DNA of 64,000 nucleotides from Zwartia panacis (GCF_030410395.1 NZ_JAUHHF010000001.1:372001-436000), one strand, 5' to 3'. Counted from the first letter of the stretch, positions 9,098 through 18,120 are shown. Notes: generated by a model from the sequence alone, not told the origin. Numbers and translations are program-made.

Positions 9098-9886
9098 ATT
9101 TTTCATCGACTCTATCGCTTGGATGATTGGCGCCGCAGATACTTTTGTTTGACCCGTATAAGGATGATCAATAATCATGACTGCTGAGAAAATCAGACTG
9201 AGCATTGTGACTTGTGTGCTGAGCGCGACGAAACGCATCGGCGTGGCATGACTGAGGCGTAATGCACAAATGATCGCCACACCAAAAAGATAAAGATAAC
9301 TGATTGTCCAGAAGAGGGTGGGTAACCCACCCGAGGCATTGAGTAATCTTATTTCCCTGGAAAGAATTACTTGATCAGTCTTGCGAACAATTTCGGTGTA
9401 CAAGGCTTTTTGTTGCTCTGTCTCTGGTTTGAAGAGTAATAAATTTTTACTTAACTTTTGCATCAGTTTTTCTGTTGTCGGACTGCCACCACCACGTAAT
9501 TTTGGCCATTCATCTTGAACGATAGAGTTGGAATATTGAATCAAATCTTTTCGCATCACTACTGCTTGAGCACTACCATCAAGCGTCAGCATCCTGTCAA
9601 GACTTTCGATATTGGTACCTTCGTTCATAACGTTTGTTTCATAGGTATCTGCCGATCCCATAACGAGTACGAGCGTAAATCCGAGGATTACGTAGGCGGC
9701 ACTTAGAGTATTTTGGGTTGCAGTGTCAACAACGTCTGTGTCGTTGTCATAGAGGCTTTCAGTTGTAATGAATTTTCTGAAAATTATGGAAAGTACAGCC
9801 ATGACGCTGAGTGTCACCAGAGGATATATCCAAAGCACGACCCACTCAGGCATGATTTCAAAAAGTTTTAAATGAAAGTCGTACAT
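9092..9886 (-). CDS. DUF4239 (bestrophin-like) membrane protein
   Basis: 264 residues with two N-terminal helices (about 14-37 and 62-82), a ~100-residue soluble stretch, and two C-terminal helices (about 190-210 and 220-240). The layout and the TLSAAYVILGFTLVLVMG segment fit DUF4239, a family annotated as bestrophin-like with no settled function. The start is supported by GGAAGAAAG just upstream. It is divergent from the alarmone-hydrolase gene and tail-overlaps the TAXI-like gene. Confidence 0.75.
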   Translation of the reverse strand: MYDFHLKLFEIMPEWVVLWIYPLVTLSVMAVLSIIFRKFITTESLYDNDTDVVDTATQNTLSAAYVILGFTLVLVMGSADTYETNVMNEGTNIESLDRMLTLDGSAQAVVMRKDLIQYSNSIVQDEWPKLRGGGSPTTEKLMQKLSKNLLLFKPETEQQKALYTEIVRKTDQVILSREIRLLNASGGLPTLFWTISYLYLFGVAIICALRLSHATPMRFVALSTQVTMLSLIFSAVMIIDHPYTGQTKVSAAPIIQAIESMKNL

Positions 9887-9944
9887 TTCTTTCTTCCCGA
9901 GATGGATGGCATAGATATAGATGAACCAGTGTTGGAGAATTTAA

Positions 9945-10484
9945 ATGATTCAAAGTGAAATGGCAAAGATTGTCAGGGCCGCCTACTTCGCTGGTGAGAA
10001 GCATAAAGATCAACGACGAAGTGACAAAGAAGAAACACCATATATCAATCATCCTCTTGAATTAGCATCAATTTTGGTTGATGAAGGCCACATTGAGGAT
10101 GTGGATGTGATCTGTGCAGCATTGTTGCACGATACGATCGAAGACACCGATACGACCTTCGAAGAATTGGAGAGGAATTTTGGACTGATTGTCACAAATA
10201 TAGTTCGTGAGGTCACAAATGATATGACACTCAGCTCAGCCGAGCGAAGACTGAAAGAAGCTGCGAGTATTCGAGGACTTTCGAATCAAGCAAAACTTGT
10301 CAAGCTCGCGGATAAAATTGCGAACATTAGGGATATCTCTACGATGCCTCCTGTTGGTTGGACACTCGCTAAAAAGGAAGCGTATTTTGATTTTTCGCTG
10401 ACCATCGCAGAGCATGCTAAAGATGCATCACAACTTCTATATGACGTTTTCGTACACGACTATCACAAGCTTAAAATCGGTTGA
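9945..10484 (+). CDS. MESH1-like small alarmone hydrolase (HD domain)
   Basis: 179 residues, a single HD domain with no synthetase, TGS or ACT parts. It follows metazoan MESH1 closely: H36 (PYINHP), H62/D63 (LLHDTIEDTDT), E66/D67 and D123 (KLVKLADKIANI). Family knowledge: Mn-dependent removal of the 3'-pyrophosphate of (p)ppGpp; metazoan MESH1 also dephosphorylates NADPH. GGAG seven bases before the ATG supports the start. It ends 4 bp from the end of the convergent YqhA-type gene. Confidence 0.88.
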   Translation: MIQSEMAKIVRAAYFAGEKHKDQRRSDKEETPYINHPLELASILVDEGHIEDVDVICAALLHDTIEDTDTTFEELERNFGLIVTNIVREVTNDMTLSSAERRLKEAASIRGLSNQAKLVKLADKIANIRDISTMPPVGWTLAKKEAYFDFSLTIAEHAKDASQLLYDVFVHDYHKLKIG

Positions 10485-10488
10485 TTCT

Positions 10489-11013
10489 TCAGTGTGATTT
10501 CAGTGACAACTTATCGACAACCACGATGGTGATCGCTGTGGCCATCAGCACTATCTGAATCGCCATCTGCATCAAGATCGTTTCCATCTCGATATGAGCG
10601 GCATTGACAAATGTTGCCAATAAATGAACTGCACCAATCGTGACGATTGAGATGGCGAGTTTAACTTTTAAAGAACCCGGATTGACATGGGCTAACCATT
10701 CAGGTTGGTCTGGATGATCATCAAGATTTAAGCGTGAAACAAAGCTTTCATAACCGCCAACTATCACCATGATCAGCAAATTCGCAACCATGACGATATC
10801 CACCAGATCCAACACCTCGAGAATGACATATCGATCAGGTGTGCGCTTGAAAATAATTAATTCAACTAATTCCCATAAGTGGATGAAGAACTCATAGGTA
10901 TATGCTCCAAGCGCGATGATCAAACCAAAATACAGCGGCAGTTGTAACCATCGTGCTGCAAACATCAGAGACTCAAGGGAGTTTCGTGGATTGGCAGGAG
11001 CACTATTTTTCAT
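10489..11013 (-). CDS. YqhA/UPF0114 (TIGR00645) membrane protein
   Basis: About 174 residues with four predicted helices (roughly 15-40, 65-90, 115-135, 145-168) and the family-typical segment LDLVDIVMVANLLIMVIVGGYESF. The ATG at 11013 is preferred over an upstream TTG at 11031 because AAAGGA lies nine bases before it. The function of the family is not established. The beta-helix gene lies 27 bp upstream on the same strand, so they may be cotranscribed. Confidence 0.85.
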   Translation of the reverse strand: MKNSAPANPRNSLESLMFAARWLQLPLYFGLIIALGAYTYEFFIHLWELVELIIFKRTPDRYVILEVLDLVDIVMVANLLIMVIVGGYESFVSRLNLDDHPDQPEWLAHVNPGSLKVKLAISIVTIGAVHLLATFVNAAHIEMETILMQMAIQIVLMATAITIVVVDKLSLKSH

Positions 11014-11040
11014 ATTTGATTGTCCTTTCAAACGAACTCA

Positions 11041-11937
11041 TTAATCTCGACAGATTGAATAGACGAGTGTGGAGCGTTTTTTAGATTTTCCTTTAAATGC
11101 ATAACGTGCATCGGGATTGGCATTAGGCTGCGGTAAATCTATCGAGCTCAAGACGGTTTGGTCGCCAAAGCAGCCACGAATATCGATCGCACAATGTCGG
11201 TATATTTCTACATATGAAGCGCCATCGTCGACTTCAAGATCAAAAATGTCACGATCTTTACGCTGATCTTTCGTGGAGTCAACGATCAGACTTTTATGGA
11301 TTTCAACCCGGCTGCTGCTGATATTTAATGCATCTTCCATCGGATTTTTGATTTCGAGTCGATTAAAAGAAACGTGAGAATTTGTAATATCAATGCCGTC
11401 ATCGGCTGAGTAAAAACTGCGTACCGCACGAATATTCCATTCGTTTTTACCTACGCCCAATATAGAGAAGCCGTCAATATCGTCTCGCACTGCTATTTTT
11501 TTTTGCTTTCTCGTTTCACTCGCTGGATCGAAACGTCCAAGGTAATAAGTCGCTATCATCTCTGCATTGAAAGAAGACAGAGGTTTTTTGCGGTTGACTG
11601 TCACTGAGACCGTGTCTTTGGTTGCGTCTTGGAAATTACCTAAAAACCAGACCCCGCCGTTATCGGAGTGTTTGACTGGTTTGTAATTTTCATCGGCAGC
11701 CTTGATATACAGGCGTTTAGCCAATAGAGTCGAGCCTTGGTCAAAAATCAAAGCGGATCGACGCAGCTTGGATTTTTCTTTCATTCCATTTGTTAGCAAT
11801 ATGGTGACGCGATCCTCAATGGTGAGTGTGACGCCACTCGCGACATGCACTTCAGCATCTATGACATAAATCGTATTCGCTTTGAATGTCGTACTTTTTT
11901 TAATGTGTCGTGCGATTAATTCAATACGTTTATTCAT
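11041..11937 (-). CDS. Cytoplasmic parallel beta-helix-like protein, function unknown
   Basis: 298 residues without signal peptide or membrane segment. It begins with a SLH-like capping pattern (TIYVIDAEVHVASGVTLTIE) and then shows alternating short beta-strand and turn stretches such as SADDGIDITNSHVSFNRLEI and MEDALNISSSRVEIHKSLI, as in right-handed parallel beta-helix (pectate-lyase/polymorphic membrane protein-like) folds. No catalytic motif was recognised. It lies between the Lys/Ala-rich small protein gene and the YqhA-type gene, all on the minus strand. The lack of an export signal is unusual for this fold. It could be an enzyme, an adhesin-like core or a structural protein. Confidence 0.6.
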   Translation of the reverse strand: MNKRIELIARHIKKSTTFKANTIYVIDAEVHVASGVTLTIEDRVTILLTNGMKEKSKLRRSALIFDQGSTLLAKRLYIKAADENYKPVKHSDNGGVWFLGNFQDATKDTVSVTVNRKKPLSSFNAEMIATYYLGRFDPASETRKQKKIAVRDDIDGFSILGVGKNEWNIRAVRSFYSADDGIDITNSHVSFNRLEIKNPMEDALNISSSRVEIHKSLIVDSTKDQRKDRDIFDLEVDDGASYVEIYRHCAIDIRGCFGDQTVLSSIDLPQPNANPDARYAFKGKSKKRSTLVYSICRD

Positions 11938-11987
11938 GATTCAAGTCTCTGGTGAGTGCAAATGAGATTTCTGCTTTTATAGATCGT

Positions 11988-12440
11988 TTATGTTGGACGA
12001 CTGACTTTCGCTGCATTTTTGCGAGTTGCTTTCTTCGCGGATGTTGAACCTTTCGCTGGTTCAGAGTGTTCGGTTGCGTTCAGTTCAAGCGCACCTTTTT
12101 TAAAATTGACCGAGCGGGAAACTTTTTTATTTTCGTTTGGATCAACGTCAGCTTTGGAGTTTTTACGTGCGCCAGGGGCAGAGGCTTTACCGCCAATGAT
12201 TTCTGTATTGTTTTCTCGCATGCCCCATTCTTCAGCGTCAATGGCTTCATCAAAACCAATCAATATGATGTCGCCCACGTGAATATGCACATTCACCTTC
12301 CCATCAGAGTGACTGAATTGACCGCTGCGACTGATGGCTTGTGTGATGGAGGCGGCAGTCTTCGTTGCGAAATCCGTTAGGTTTTCAGTTTGACGGTTTA
12401 TTCCCGGCACTTTTTTAGTCGTTTTTTTTGCGGTTTTCAT
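11988..12440 (-). CDS. Small Lys/Ala-rich protein, function unknown
   Basis: 150 residues. A basic head (MKTAKKTTKKVPG) and tail rich in Lys, Ala and Ser (STSAKKATRKNAAKVS) flank a short ordered centre, VNVHIHVGDIILIGFDEAID, followed by an acidic patch. Histone-H1-like basic tails suggest nucleic acid or polyphosphate contact, but this is only composition. AAGG upstream supports the ATG. It lies 50 bp upstream of the beta-helix gene on the same strand and could be its partner. No known family recognised. Confidence 0.55.
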   Translation of the reverse strand: MKTAKKTTKKVPGINRQTENLTDFATKTAASITQAISRSGQFSHSDGKVNVHIHVGDIILIGFDEAIDAEEWGMRENNTEIIGGKASAPGARKNSKADVDPNENKKVSRSVNFKKGALELNATEHSEPAKGSTSAKKATRKNAAKVSRPT

Positions 12441-12505
12441 AGATGTATTGACCTTAAAGTGTCTGATGATTGGTAAAAGAGTGAATAGTGGCGGGTCATT
12501 AGAGA

Positions 12506-14185
12506 TCAGGGATTAGGGTAGATACTTTTCCACCAGTCACATTGATGCGCTTGACCGCCATCGAATTGACCGACACTACCTGGGGCAAACTTAAATACAT
12601 TTTGACTATTTTTATATGCAAGCCATGGGTTCTTTGCATCAATCTTAGGTTGTCCCGTTGCAACGAATGCAGAAAGATGTTGGACCATCAAATCTGCAAG
12701 TTCTTGAGATTTTGGTTCCAAATTTGGCGCATTGATTTTTTTATTATTGGAATAGTTCGGGAACCAATAGTTGATGATCGAGGAATGAACTGGGCCCAAT
12801 GGAAAGTCTGGATAGGGAGGCATGATGCCAACACCTTTGACTAGAGCATTCGGATCAGCAAACTCAAACAGATATGAAGGACGGGCACCTGGGTAGGCAA
12901 TAATCTTATCGGCTGTTCGATAGTAGAGACAATTATTAATCCCAATTAAAGGATTAAAGTCAGAAAGTACTTCACCCAATCTTTGTGCTCCCACCTTTGG
13001 ATTGTCAAATCCGTACTTGTTTGCGACCGCATTTGCATGTTGACCATACAAGTTTTTCAACCAGAGATTGTTAATTGTTTGATTGTCGACTGATGGTCCT
13101 TTACCGCCTAGTGCATCTTGCCACCAATAGCCAACATAAAGAAGAAGTTCTTTTTGCATTCCTCCCATGATCAATGGCACCGTTGTGAATTTACCGCCGT
13201 TTGTCCGATTTAATGCATCGGATATTGAGGTTGGAATCGTGGCATTTGGATGGGATGCCGTTCCAGGAGTCGGTGCATAAATGGCAAGGTCGGTGGGGTT
13301 TTCGTCTGCAAATTTTGTTTGAGCTTTCAATATTTCAGCGACTGATTTGCTGCGTAAGCATGTCAGATCAGAATCTTCAGGGCAGCCCAGATCTTTGGTA
13401 ATCACTTTTCCGATGGCGTTAATGGCCTCAGGGACTGTTTTGATTGGAGCCAGACATCCCGCACTGACAATCATTGCTTTATGAAAAAGACCTTTAACCT
13501 GGTCAGGACTGCTCAGATGCATGCAAACAGATGCACCGCCTGCGGATTCACCTGACACCGTGACATTATTTTTATCGCCACCAAAAGATGAGATATTACG
13601 TTGAATCCAGCGCAAGGCTTCTCGCTGATCTTCGATTCCAAAATTGCCATTAACCGCTTCTTTAGCGAGCCCTGGTAAAGGCACGAAGCCTAAAAATCCC
13701 AGCCTGTAGTTTGCTGAAACAACTACCATGCGCCCCTCTGAGGCGAGTTTGTCTAAACGATACAGATTGGAAGAGCCACCCACAAATGCGCCACCGTGAA
13801 TCCAGAACAAAACGGGTAGTTTTTCTCCAGGCTTGAGGTCTGCTGGTGTAGAAATATTCAGGCTCAAGCAGTCTTCTTCGATGCTGCTGTCCGTTAAATT
13901 AAATCTGGAAACTTGGGGACACGCGGGACCAAATTGACTGGCGTCTAGCGTGCCATTCCACGCGAGGGCCGGCTTGGGCAAACTCCAACGTAAGGAACCC
14001 GTTGGATTTTGTGCGTAGGGTATGCCTCGATATTCGATCACGTTTTGACCTGACGACGCTTTTCGTATTTGACCTTGTAAGCGACCCGTATCGATATTAA
14101 TTGGATTTGACGTTTGTGATGCAAAGCCAGTCAGGCTGAACATGGATAGAGATAGCAAAATGCTTTTGCTGAATATTGAGCGCAT
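12506..14185 (-). CDS. Exported type-B carboxylesterase
   Basis: 559 residues with a signal peptide (about 1-22) and alpha/beta-hydrolase fold. Visible are the oxyanion-hole motif HGGAFVGGS (130-138), nucleophile elbow GESAGG with S214, EDCLSLNI (104-111), and a probable catalytic His in GPVHSSII near residue 470. The reaction is hydrolysis of carboxylic esters in the periplasm or outside. A GTC direct repeat and TACATT box lie 80 bp upstream and point into this gene. The nucleoside hydrolase gene lies 113 bp upstream on the same strand. Confidence 0.88.
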   Translation of the reverse strand: MRSIFSKSILLSLSMFSLTGFASQTSNPINIDTGRLQGQIRKASSGQNVIEYRGIPYAQNPTGSLRWSLPKPALAWNGTLDASQFGPACPQVSRFNLTDSSIEEDCLSLNISTPADLKPGEKLPVLFWIHGGAFVGGSSNLYRLDKLASEGRMVVVSANYRLGFLGFVPLPGLAKEAVNGNFGIEDQREALRWIQRNISSFGGDKNNVTVSGESAGGASVCMHLSSPDQVKGLFHKAMIVSAGCLAPIKTVPEAINAIGKVITKDLGCPEDSDLTCLRSKSVAEILKAQTKFADENPTDLAIYAPTPGTASHPNATIPTSISDALNRTNGGKFTTVPLIMGGMQKELLLYVGYWWQDALGGKGPSVDNQTINNLWLKNLYGQHANAVANKYGFDNPKVGAQRLGEVLSDFNPLIGINNCLYYRTADKIIAYPGARPSYLFEFADPNALVKGVGIMPPYPDFPLGPVHSSIINYWFPNYSNNKKINAPNLEPKSQELADLMVQHLSAFVATGQPKIDAKNPWLAYKNSQNVFKFAPGSVGQFDGGQAHQCDWWKSIYPNP

Positions 14186-14267
14186 CTTTTGTTCAGTGCT
14201 TATAAAAAGAGGTGTTTATAAGAAAGAGAAGGTAATAAAAATGTATCATTGAACGTGGTCTTCAATA

Positions 14268-14282
14268 CCGACCAATTGCGAC
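14268..14282 (-). promoter_or_regulatory. Candidate operator, 10-bp-period direct repeat (site 3)
   Basis: On the minus strand GTCGCAATTGGTCGG, in the short gap between the nucleoside hydrolase stop and the carboxylesterase start. It matches GTC-N3-ATT-N-GTC, points to the carboxylesterase gene, and is followed after about 22 bp by a -10-like TACATT. This suggests the esterase has its own promoter. Confidence 0.5.
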
Positions 14283-14297
14283 ATGTCCTGTAGAAAA

Positions 14298-15431
14298 TCA
14301 ATTCGTTGTCCGCAATGTTTCAATGAAATTTTTTTCAAAAATCGGTGCATTGACATGCATACAAACATCGATTTTTTTTCCATTATTTGAAATCAGCGTC
14401 GCTCCTGCCGATAACTCATTGAGGGCATTCCGTTTTTTACCCTCAGCATTCGTCAGTGGAAATGCAGCAGACGGTTGTCCATTCGGTAAACCTTGATCAG
14501 TGCCTGTTGATGTCACGATGTCCAGTAAATACGTTTGGGTCTGATCACAAAACTCGGGATTTGCAGCAACCGAAGCCGTGAGAGGATCCCAGTGGTAGTA
14601 TTCGCCGTTAGTTGTGGATTGCAAAATATTTTTAAAAATACGATCCGCAAAGGCTTCTAGGGGTTGTTGTTGCTCTCGCTGCAGTCGAGTAATAAAGTCC
14701 TTTGTCAGAGGGACCTTATTCGTTGCATCAAGTGGCACCAGAGTGATGGGTACGCCGCTTGTAAAAACAATTTTGGCTGCGATGGGATCGATGTAGTAAT
14801 TCCATTCGGCTTTTGTGTTGGAGTGGGAGTCTGTGAAACCTGGAACGCGCAGATTTCCATTTACTTTTACCGCGCCACCCATTGAATAAATTCTTGTGAT
14901 TTTTTCCTTAAGTTCCGGTTCTACCGATAGTACGGTTGCGATATTTGTCATACTGCCGATAGCAAGAATATCGACTGGACGCTTACTTGAACGAAGGAGT
15001 TCAGCGAGTAAAGTAGGACCGTCTGGGTATATTTTCGAAGGCGTCGAGGAGGGAATCTTTTCTCCCATCATGTCCTTGCTTGTTTCGCGCCATGGTGTTG
15101 GATAGGATGCAAAACCATCCATTGGCCAATTTGAACCACAACCAATCGGTTTGTCTTTGTTTCTTGTGGACAAACTCAACAGGTATTGAGCATTACGACC
15201 CGCATACTCACAGGTAGCGATACCATTCCCAACAATGGTGACACCGAGCAAATCAATTTTCTGATTTTGTGCAATGTATGCAATCGCCAACCAATCATCT
15301 GTTCCCATATCAGTATCGATAATGAGGGGTTTGATGCTTGAAATCTCAGCCTTTGGAGTGGATTGGGTGTGAGCTATATTAAAAACACTCAATAAAGACA
15401 GGGCAATCAGAGATTTTGCTATGCGACGCAT
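14298..15431 (-). CDS. Exported nucleoside hydrolase (IUNH family)
   Basis: 377 residues with a signal peptide (about 1-22, ending AHTQ). The calcium/ribose-binding motif is IDTDMGTDDWLA (D39, D41, D45, D46). SMGGAVKVNGN and VTLVPLDATNKVPL also match the inosine-uridine nucleoside hydrolase fold. It likely splits the N-glycosidic bond of nucleosides; specificity is not readable. Export to the periplasm is less common than the cytosolic form and points to scavenging. The PLP-enzyme gene lies 28 bp upstream on the same strand, so they are probably cotranscribed. Confidence 0.87.
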   Translation of the reverse strand: MRRIAKSLIALSLLSVFNIAHTQSTPKAEISSIKPLIIDTDMGTDDWLAIAYIAQNQKIDLLGVTIVGNGIATCEYAGRNAQYLLSLSTRNKDKPIGCGSNWPMDGFASYPTPWRETSKDMMGEKIPSSTPSKIYPDGPTLLAELLRSSKRPVDILAIGSMTNIATVLSVEPELKEKITRIYSMGGAVKVNGNLRVPGFTDSHSNTKAEWNYYIDPIAAKIVFTSGVPITLVPLDATNKVPLTKDFITRLQREQQQPLEAFADRIFKNILQSTTNGEYYHWDPLTASVAANPEFCDQTQTYLLDIVTSTGTDQGLPNGQPSAAFPLTNAEGKKRNALNELSAGATLISNNGKKIDVCMHVNAPIFEKNFIETLRTTN

Positions 15432-15459
15432 TTAGTTTTCCTTTTAATGCATTTCGCTC

Positions 15460-16707
15460 TCATTGACCTTTGCTCCAAAAATTCTCTATACGTTTAAGTG
15501 GATCTTGATATTGAAGCCCGGATTTTTCAAGCCATGAGGCGTTGTAATAATTATCTGCATATCTGAGCCCTGCATCACAGATGATGGAGACGATTGCTCC
15601 TGATTGTCCCGATTGGTGCATTTCTTTGACGATACTCAATACTCCACAAAAATTTGTGCCCGTAGAAGGCCCGACATCAAATCCGACGAGTTTGGAGACT
15701 AAGTGCATGGCTGCGACTGAATCCGCATCAGGCACCTTAATCATTTTGTCTACGCCTTCACGCAATAGGCTAAAGGTATTCCCCATTTTGATCGGTCCGC
15801 GAGAGCCGATGCCCTCGATTCTTGAGCCTTTCGAGATTGATAAGCTGTTGTCACCGGTTTTGAACCAATCCATTAAGACAGAGTCCTCCGGGTCGACCAC
15901 TGCAAGTTTTGCCGGACATGCACCGTCGTAATCTGACCATTTCCTAATGTATCTGGCAATGCTGGTTGCTGTCCCGCCAGAGCCTGCTCCCGCAACAAAC
16001 CATTGCGGGCATGCATGATCGCTATGTTGAAGCTGTAGATAGATTTCGTTGGCTATATTCATGGTTGCAGCGGGATTCCCTTTGTAATAATCAAGGGCTT
16101 TTTCCGCATTGGCAAACTGATCAATGTTGTAGGCGAGGGGGTCTTTTTCAATTTCACGTCGTATGAATTCAGCAGGTGTCATGTCTTGCGTCAGAATTTC
16201 TGTACGTGCCCCAAAGCCCCTGATTGCTCGGAGTTTTCCTTCACTGACGCCAGGACGCATGACCGCAGTAAAGTTGAGATTCAGCAGTTTGGCGAAATAT
16301 GCTTCTCCGATGGCGGTATTGCCACTGGAAGCTTCGTATAGCTTTGTTTGGGGTCCGATTTTCCCTTCAATGATGGCATGCATGATCAGCGCCCACGCGA
16401 CACGATGTTTCAAGCTGCCCGTTCTGGATTTGGATTCGTCTTTGAGATAAATGCTTATTTTTTCATCGAATGGGCAGTTAGTTTTGATGAGTGGCGTAAC
16501 ACCCGATTGCTCACGATCACGCCACATCGTTTTAATCGCTTCACGTATCCAGAGTCTATTGGTGCCTGAAACAAGATGATTGGCATCTACAAAGTTATAG
16601 CGAGGCTCAGCCAGGACATAGGGGATACCCAATGTCAAACTTCCGATGCCGAACATTCCGTTTTTTAAAAACTTTCTTAAAGAAGTGTTTGGTTTATTAG
16701 TGTTCAT
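15460..16707 (-). CDS. Exported Cds1-like PLP-dependent enzyme (cysteine synthase fold)
   Basis: 415 residues. Fold-type II PLP enzyme with Schiff-base Lys K100 (TGSLKHR), the EASSGNTAIGEAYFA loop, the Gly-rich AGAGSGGTATS phosphate cup and a C-terminal CDAG motif. YLKDESKSRTGSLKHR resembles Cds1-type L-cysteine desulfhydrases more than CysK/CysM. An N-terminal hydrophobic stretch after basic residues (RKFLKNGMFGIGSLTLGIP, then YVLA) looks like a Sec signal or anchor, which is odd for a PLP enzyme because the cofactor would have to be present outside the cytoplasm. It is the first gene of a run with the exported nucleoside hydrolase. A cysteine desulfhydrase or lyase role is inferred only. 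Confidence 0.75.
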   Translation of the reverse strand: MNTNKPNTSLRKFLKNGMFGIGSLTLGIPYVLAEPRYNFVDANHLVSGTNRLWIREAIKTMWRDREQSGVTPLIKTNCPFDEKISIYLKDESKSRTGSLKHRVAWALIMHAIIEGKIGPQTKLYEASSGNTAIGEAYFAKLLNLNFTAVMRPGVSEGKLRAIRGFGARTEILTQDMTPAEFIRREIEKDPLAYNIDQFANAEKALDYYKGNPAATMNIANEIYLQLQHSDHACPQWFVAGAGSGGTATSIARYIRKWSDYDGACPAKLAVVDPEDSVLMDWFKTGDNSLSISKGSRIEGIGSRGPIKMGNTFSLLREGVDKMIKVPDADSVAAMHLVSKLVGFDVGPSTGTNFCGVLSIVKEMHQSGQSGAIVSIICDAGLRYADNYYNASWLEKSGLQYQDPLKRIENFWSKGQ

Positions 16708-16776
16708 TTATTGAGCAACGAGTTGCACTGAAGATGACCAGATTCTATCCCTACTCATTATCTTGCTTACCCGATC

Positions 16777-16791
16777 GTCAGAATTTGTCGG
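16777..16791 (+). promoter_or_regulatory. Candidate operator, 10-bp-period direct repeat (site 4, extended)
   Basis: GTCAGAATTTGTCGG, continuing with AATTGTTC to give about two and a half 10-bp repeats up to 16803. It lies between the PLP-enzyme gene (start 16707) and the methyltransferase gene (start 16837), pointing to the latter, with TATATT at 16825-16830. Confidence 0.5.
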
Positions 16792-16836
16792 AATTGTTCT
16801 GGTGGAGAGTTTCATTTTGAAATGTATATTGAGTGA

Positions 16837-18108
16837 ATGATTGAGATTATTCATCCGTCTAGAAATATGAATTCGCGATTACTTCTTGAGCAATATCGTC
16901 ACTGGATCTATCCTAGGCCTATCGAGGATATGCGGAAAGCGATTTCTTCGGGAGGGTATCTTGAGATCGGTGACCCCACATACTATTGGCCCTTAATGTG
17001 GTCAGACAGTCGCCGCGTCGATCAACCTTTAGATGTATTGTGTGCGGGTTGTGGAAGTAACCAAGCTGCTTATTACGCTTGTCAGAATCCTCAGTGGAAT
17101 GTAGTGGGTATCGATGTATCAGATTCGGGTTTAGCGCATCAGAGTCTACTCAAAGAGCGACACGCATTAAGAAATCTTGAATTGATTGAGATCGACCTCA
17201 CACAAGTTTCCCAGTTGGGGAAAAGTTTTGATTTCATTACATGTACTGGTGTGCTGCATCATATGACCGATCCTGATGCCGGTCTCAAGGCACTGTCCTC
17301 AGTTTTACGTCCGGACGGTATCCTCAATATCATGATGTACGGAAAGCATTTGCGCATGGGTATCTATCCGTTGCAGGAGGCGTTCCGACTCATGCGACTT
17401 GAGCAGTCATCCAGTGACGTCACGTTGATTAGAGAGATTTTGCAGTCTTTACCGCAGGATCATCCTGTCCACAGATATATGCGTCATTCAAATGATCTAG
17501 GTTATGACGCAGGTATCGTCGATACCTTTTTAAATCCGTTGGATCAAGCTTATTCAGTTAAAGATATTTTTTCTTTTACCAGGCGTGCTGGCCTTGAGTT
17601 TTTAAATTGGTGTGAACCTGCAGAATACAGTTTGCGAGCCCAGGTCCCTGAGGATCATCCGCTTTGGTCAAGGCTTGATGATCTATCGCAAGAGGAGGCT
17701 GCGCACCTCTGCGATTTGTTGTTGCAGTCCCGAGGAACACATCGCTGGATGGCTGCTCACCCTGATTATGTTGCAAAAGCAAAGATTCCATTTGATCATG
17801 ATGCTTTATTTGATTACACATTCAGATTGACCCCAGGGGGAAAGATCAATGAAGGCCATGATTCCAGCGGCTCGGACTTGTTTGAGTGCACCAGAGGCAA
17901 TCTTACTTTCAAATTTCCAGGGCTTTTGCATCATCTGACTGAATGCATGAGTTTCTCAAGATCCATCAGATCTGTACTTGAGTCGGATGCGTCATTCGCT
18001 AATGATATTCAATCTCTCAAAGCCTATGTGTCCCGAACTTTGAGAGATCTCTACGAAATGGGGCATGTACAGATTTTTATGCCTGATTCATCTCAGGTTT
18101 TGTCTTGA
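16837..18108 (+). CDS. Class I SAM-dependent methyltransferase
   Basis: 423 residues. A Rossmann methyltransferase domain spans about 55-185: motif I VLCAGCGSNQA, acidic end of beta2 GIDVS, motif IV-like FITCTGVLHHM, and VLRPDGILNIMMYG. The ~230-residue C-terminal part is not recognised and may bind the substrate; RTHRWMAAHPDY and GGKINEGHD are notable. The target is unknown. It is 12 bp upstream of the EF-hand gene, on the same strand. The start ATG is 45 bp from the GTC direct repeat; a second ATG ten codons further in is possible. Confidence 0.8.
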   Translation: MIEIIHPSRNMNSRLLLEQYRHWIYPRPIEDMRKAISSGGYLEIGDPTYYWPLMWSDSRRVDQPLDVLCAGCGSNQAAYYACQNPQWNVVGIDVSDSGLAHQSLLKERHALRNLELIEIDLTQVSQLGKSFDFITCTGVLHHMTDPDAGLKALSSVLRPDGILNIMMYGKHLRMGIYPLQEAFRLMRLEQSSSDVTLIREILQSLPQDHPVHRYMRHSNDLGYDAGIVDTFLNPLDQAYSVKDIFSFTRRAGLEFLNWCEPAEYSLRAQVPEDHPLWSRLDDLSQEEAAHLCDLLLQSRGTHRWMAAHPDYVAKAKIPFDHDALFDYTFRLTPGGKINEGHDSSGSDLFECTRGNLTFKFPGLLHHLTECMSFSRSIRSVLESDASFANDIQSLKAYVSRTLRDLYEMGHVQIFMPDSSQVLS

Positions 18109-18120
18109 AAGGAGAGTAAG

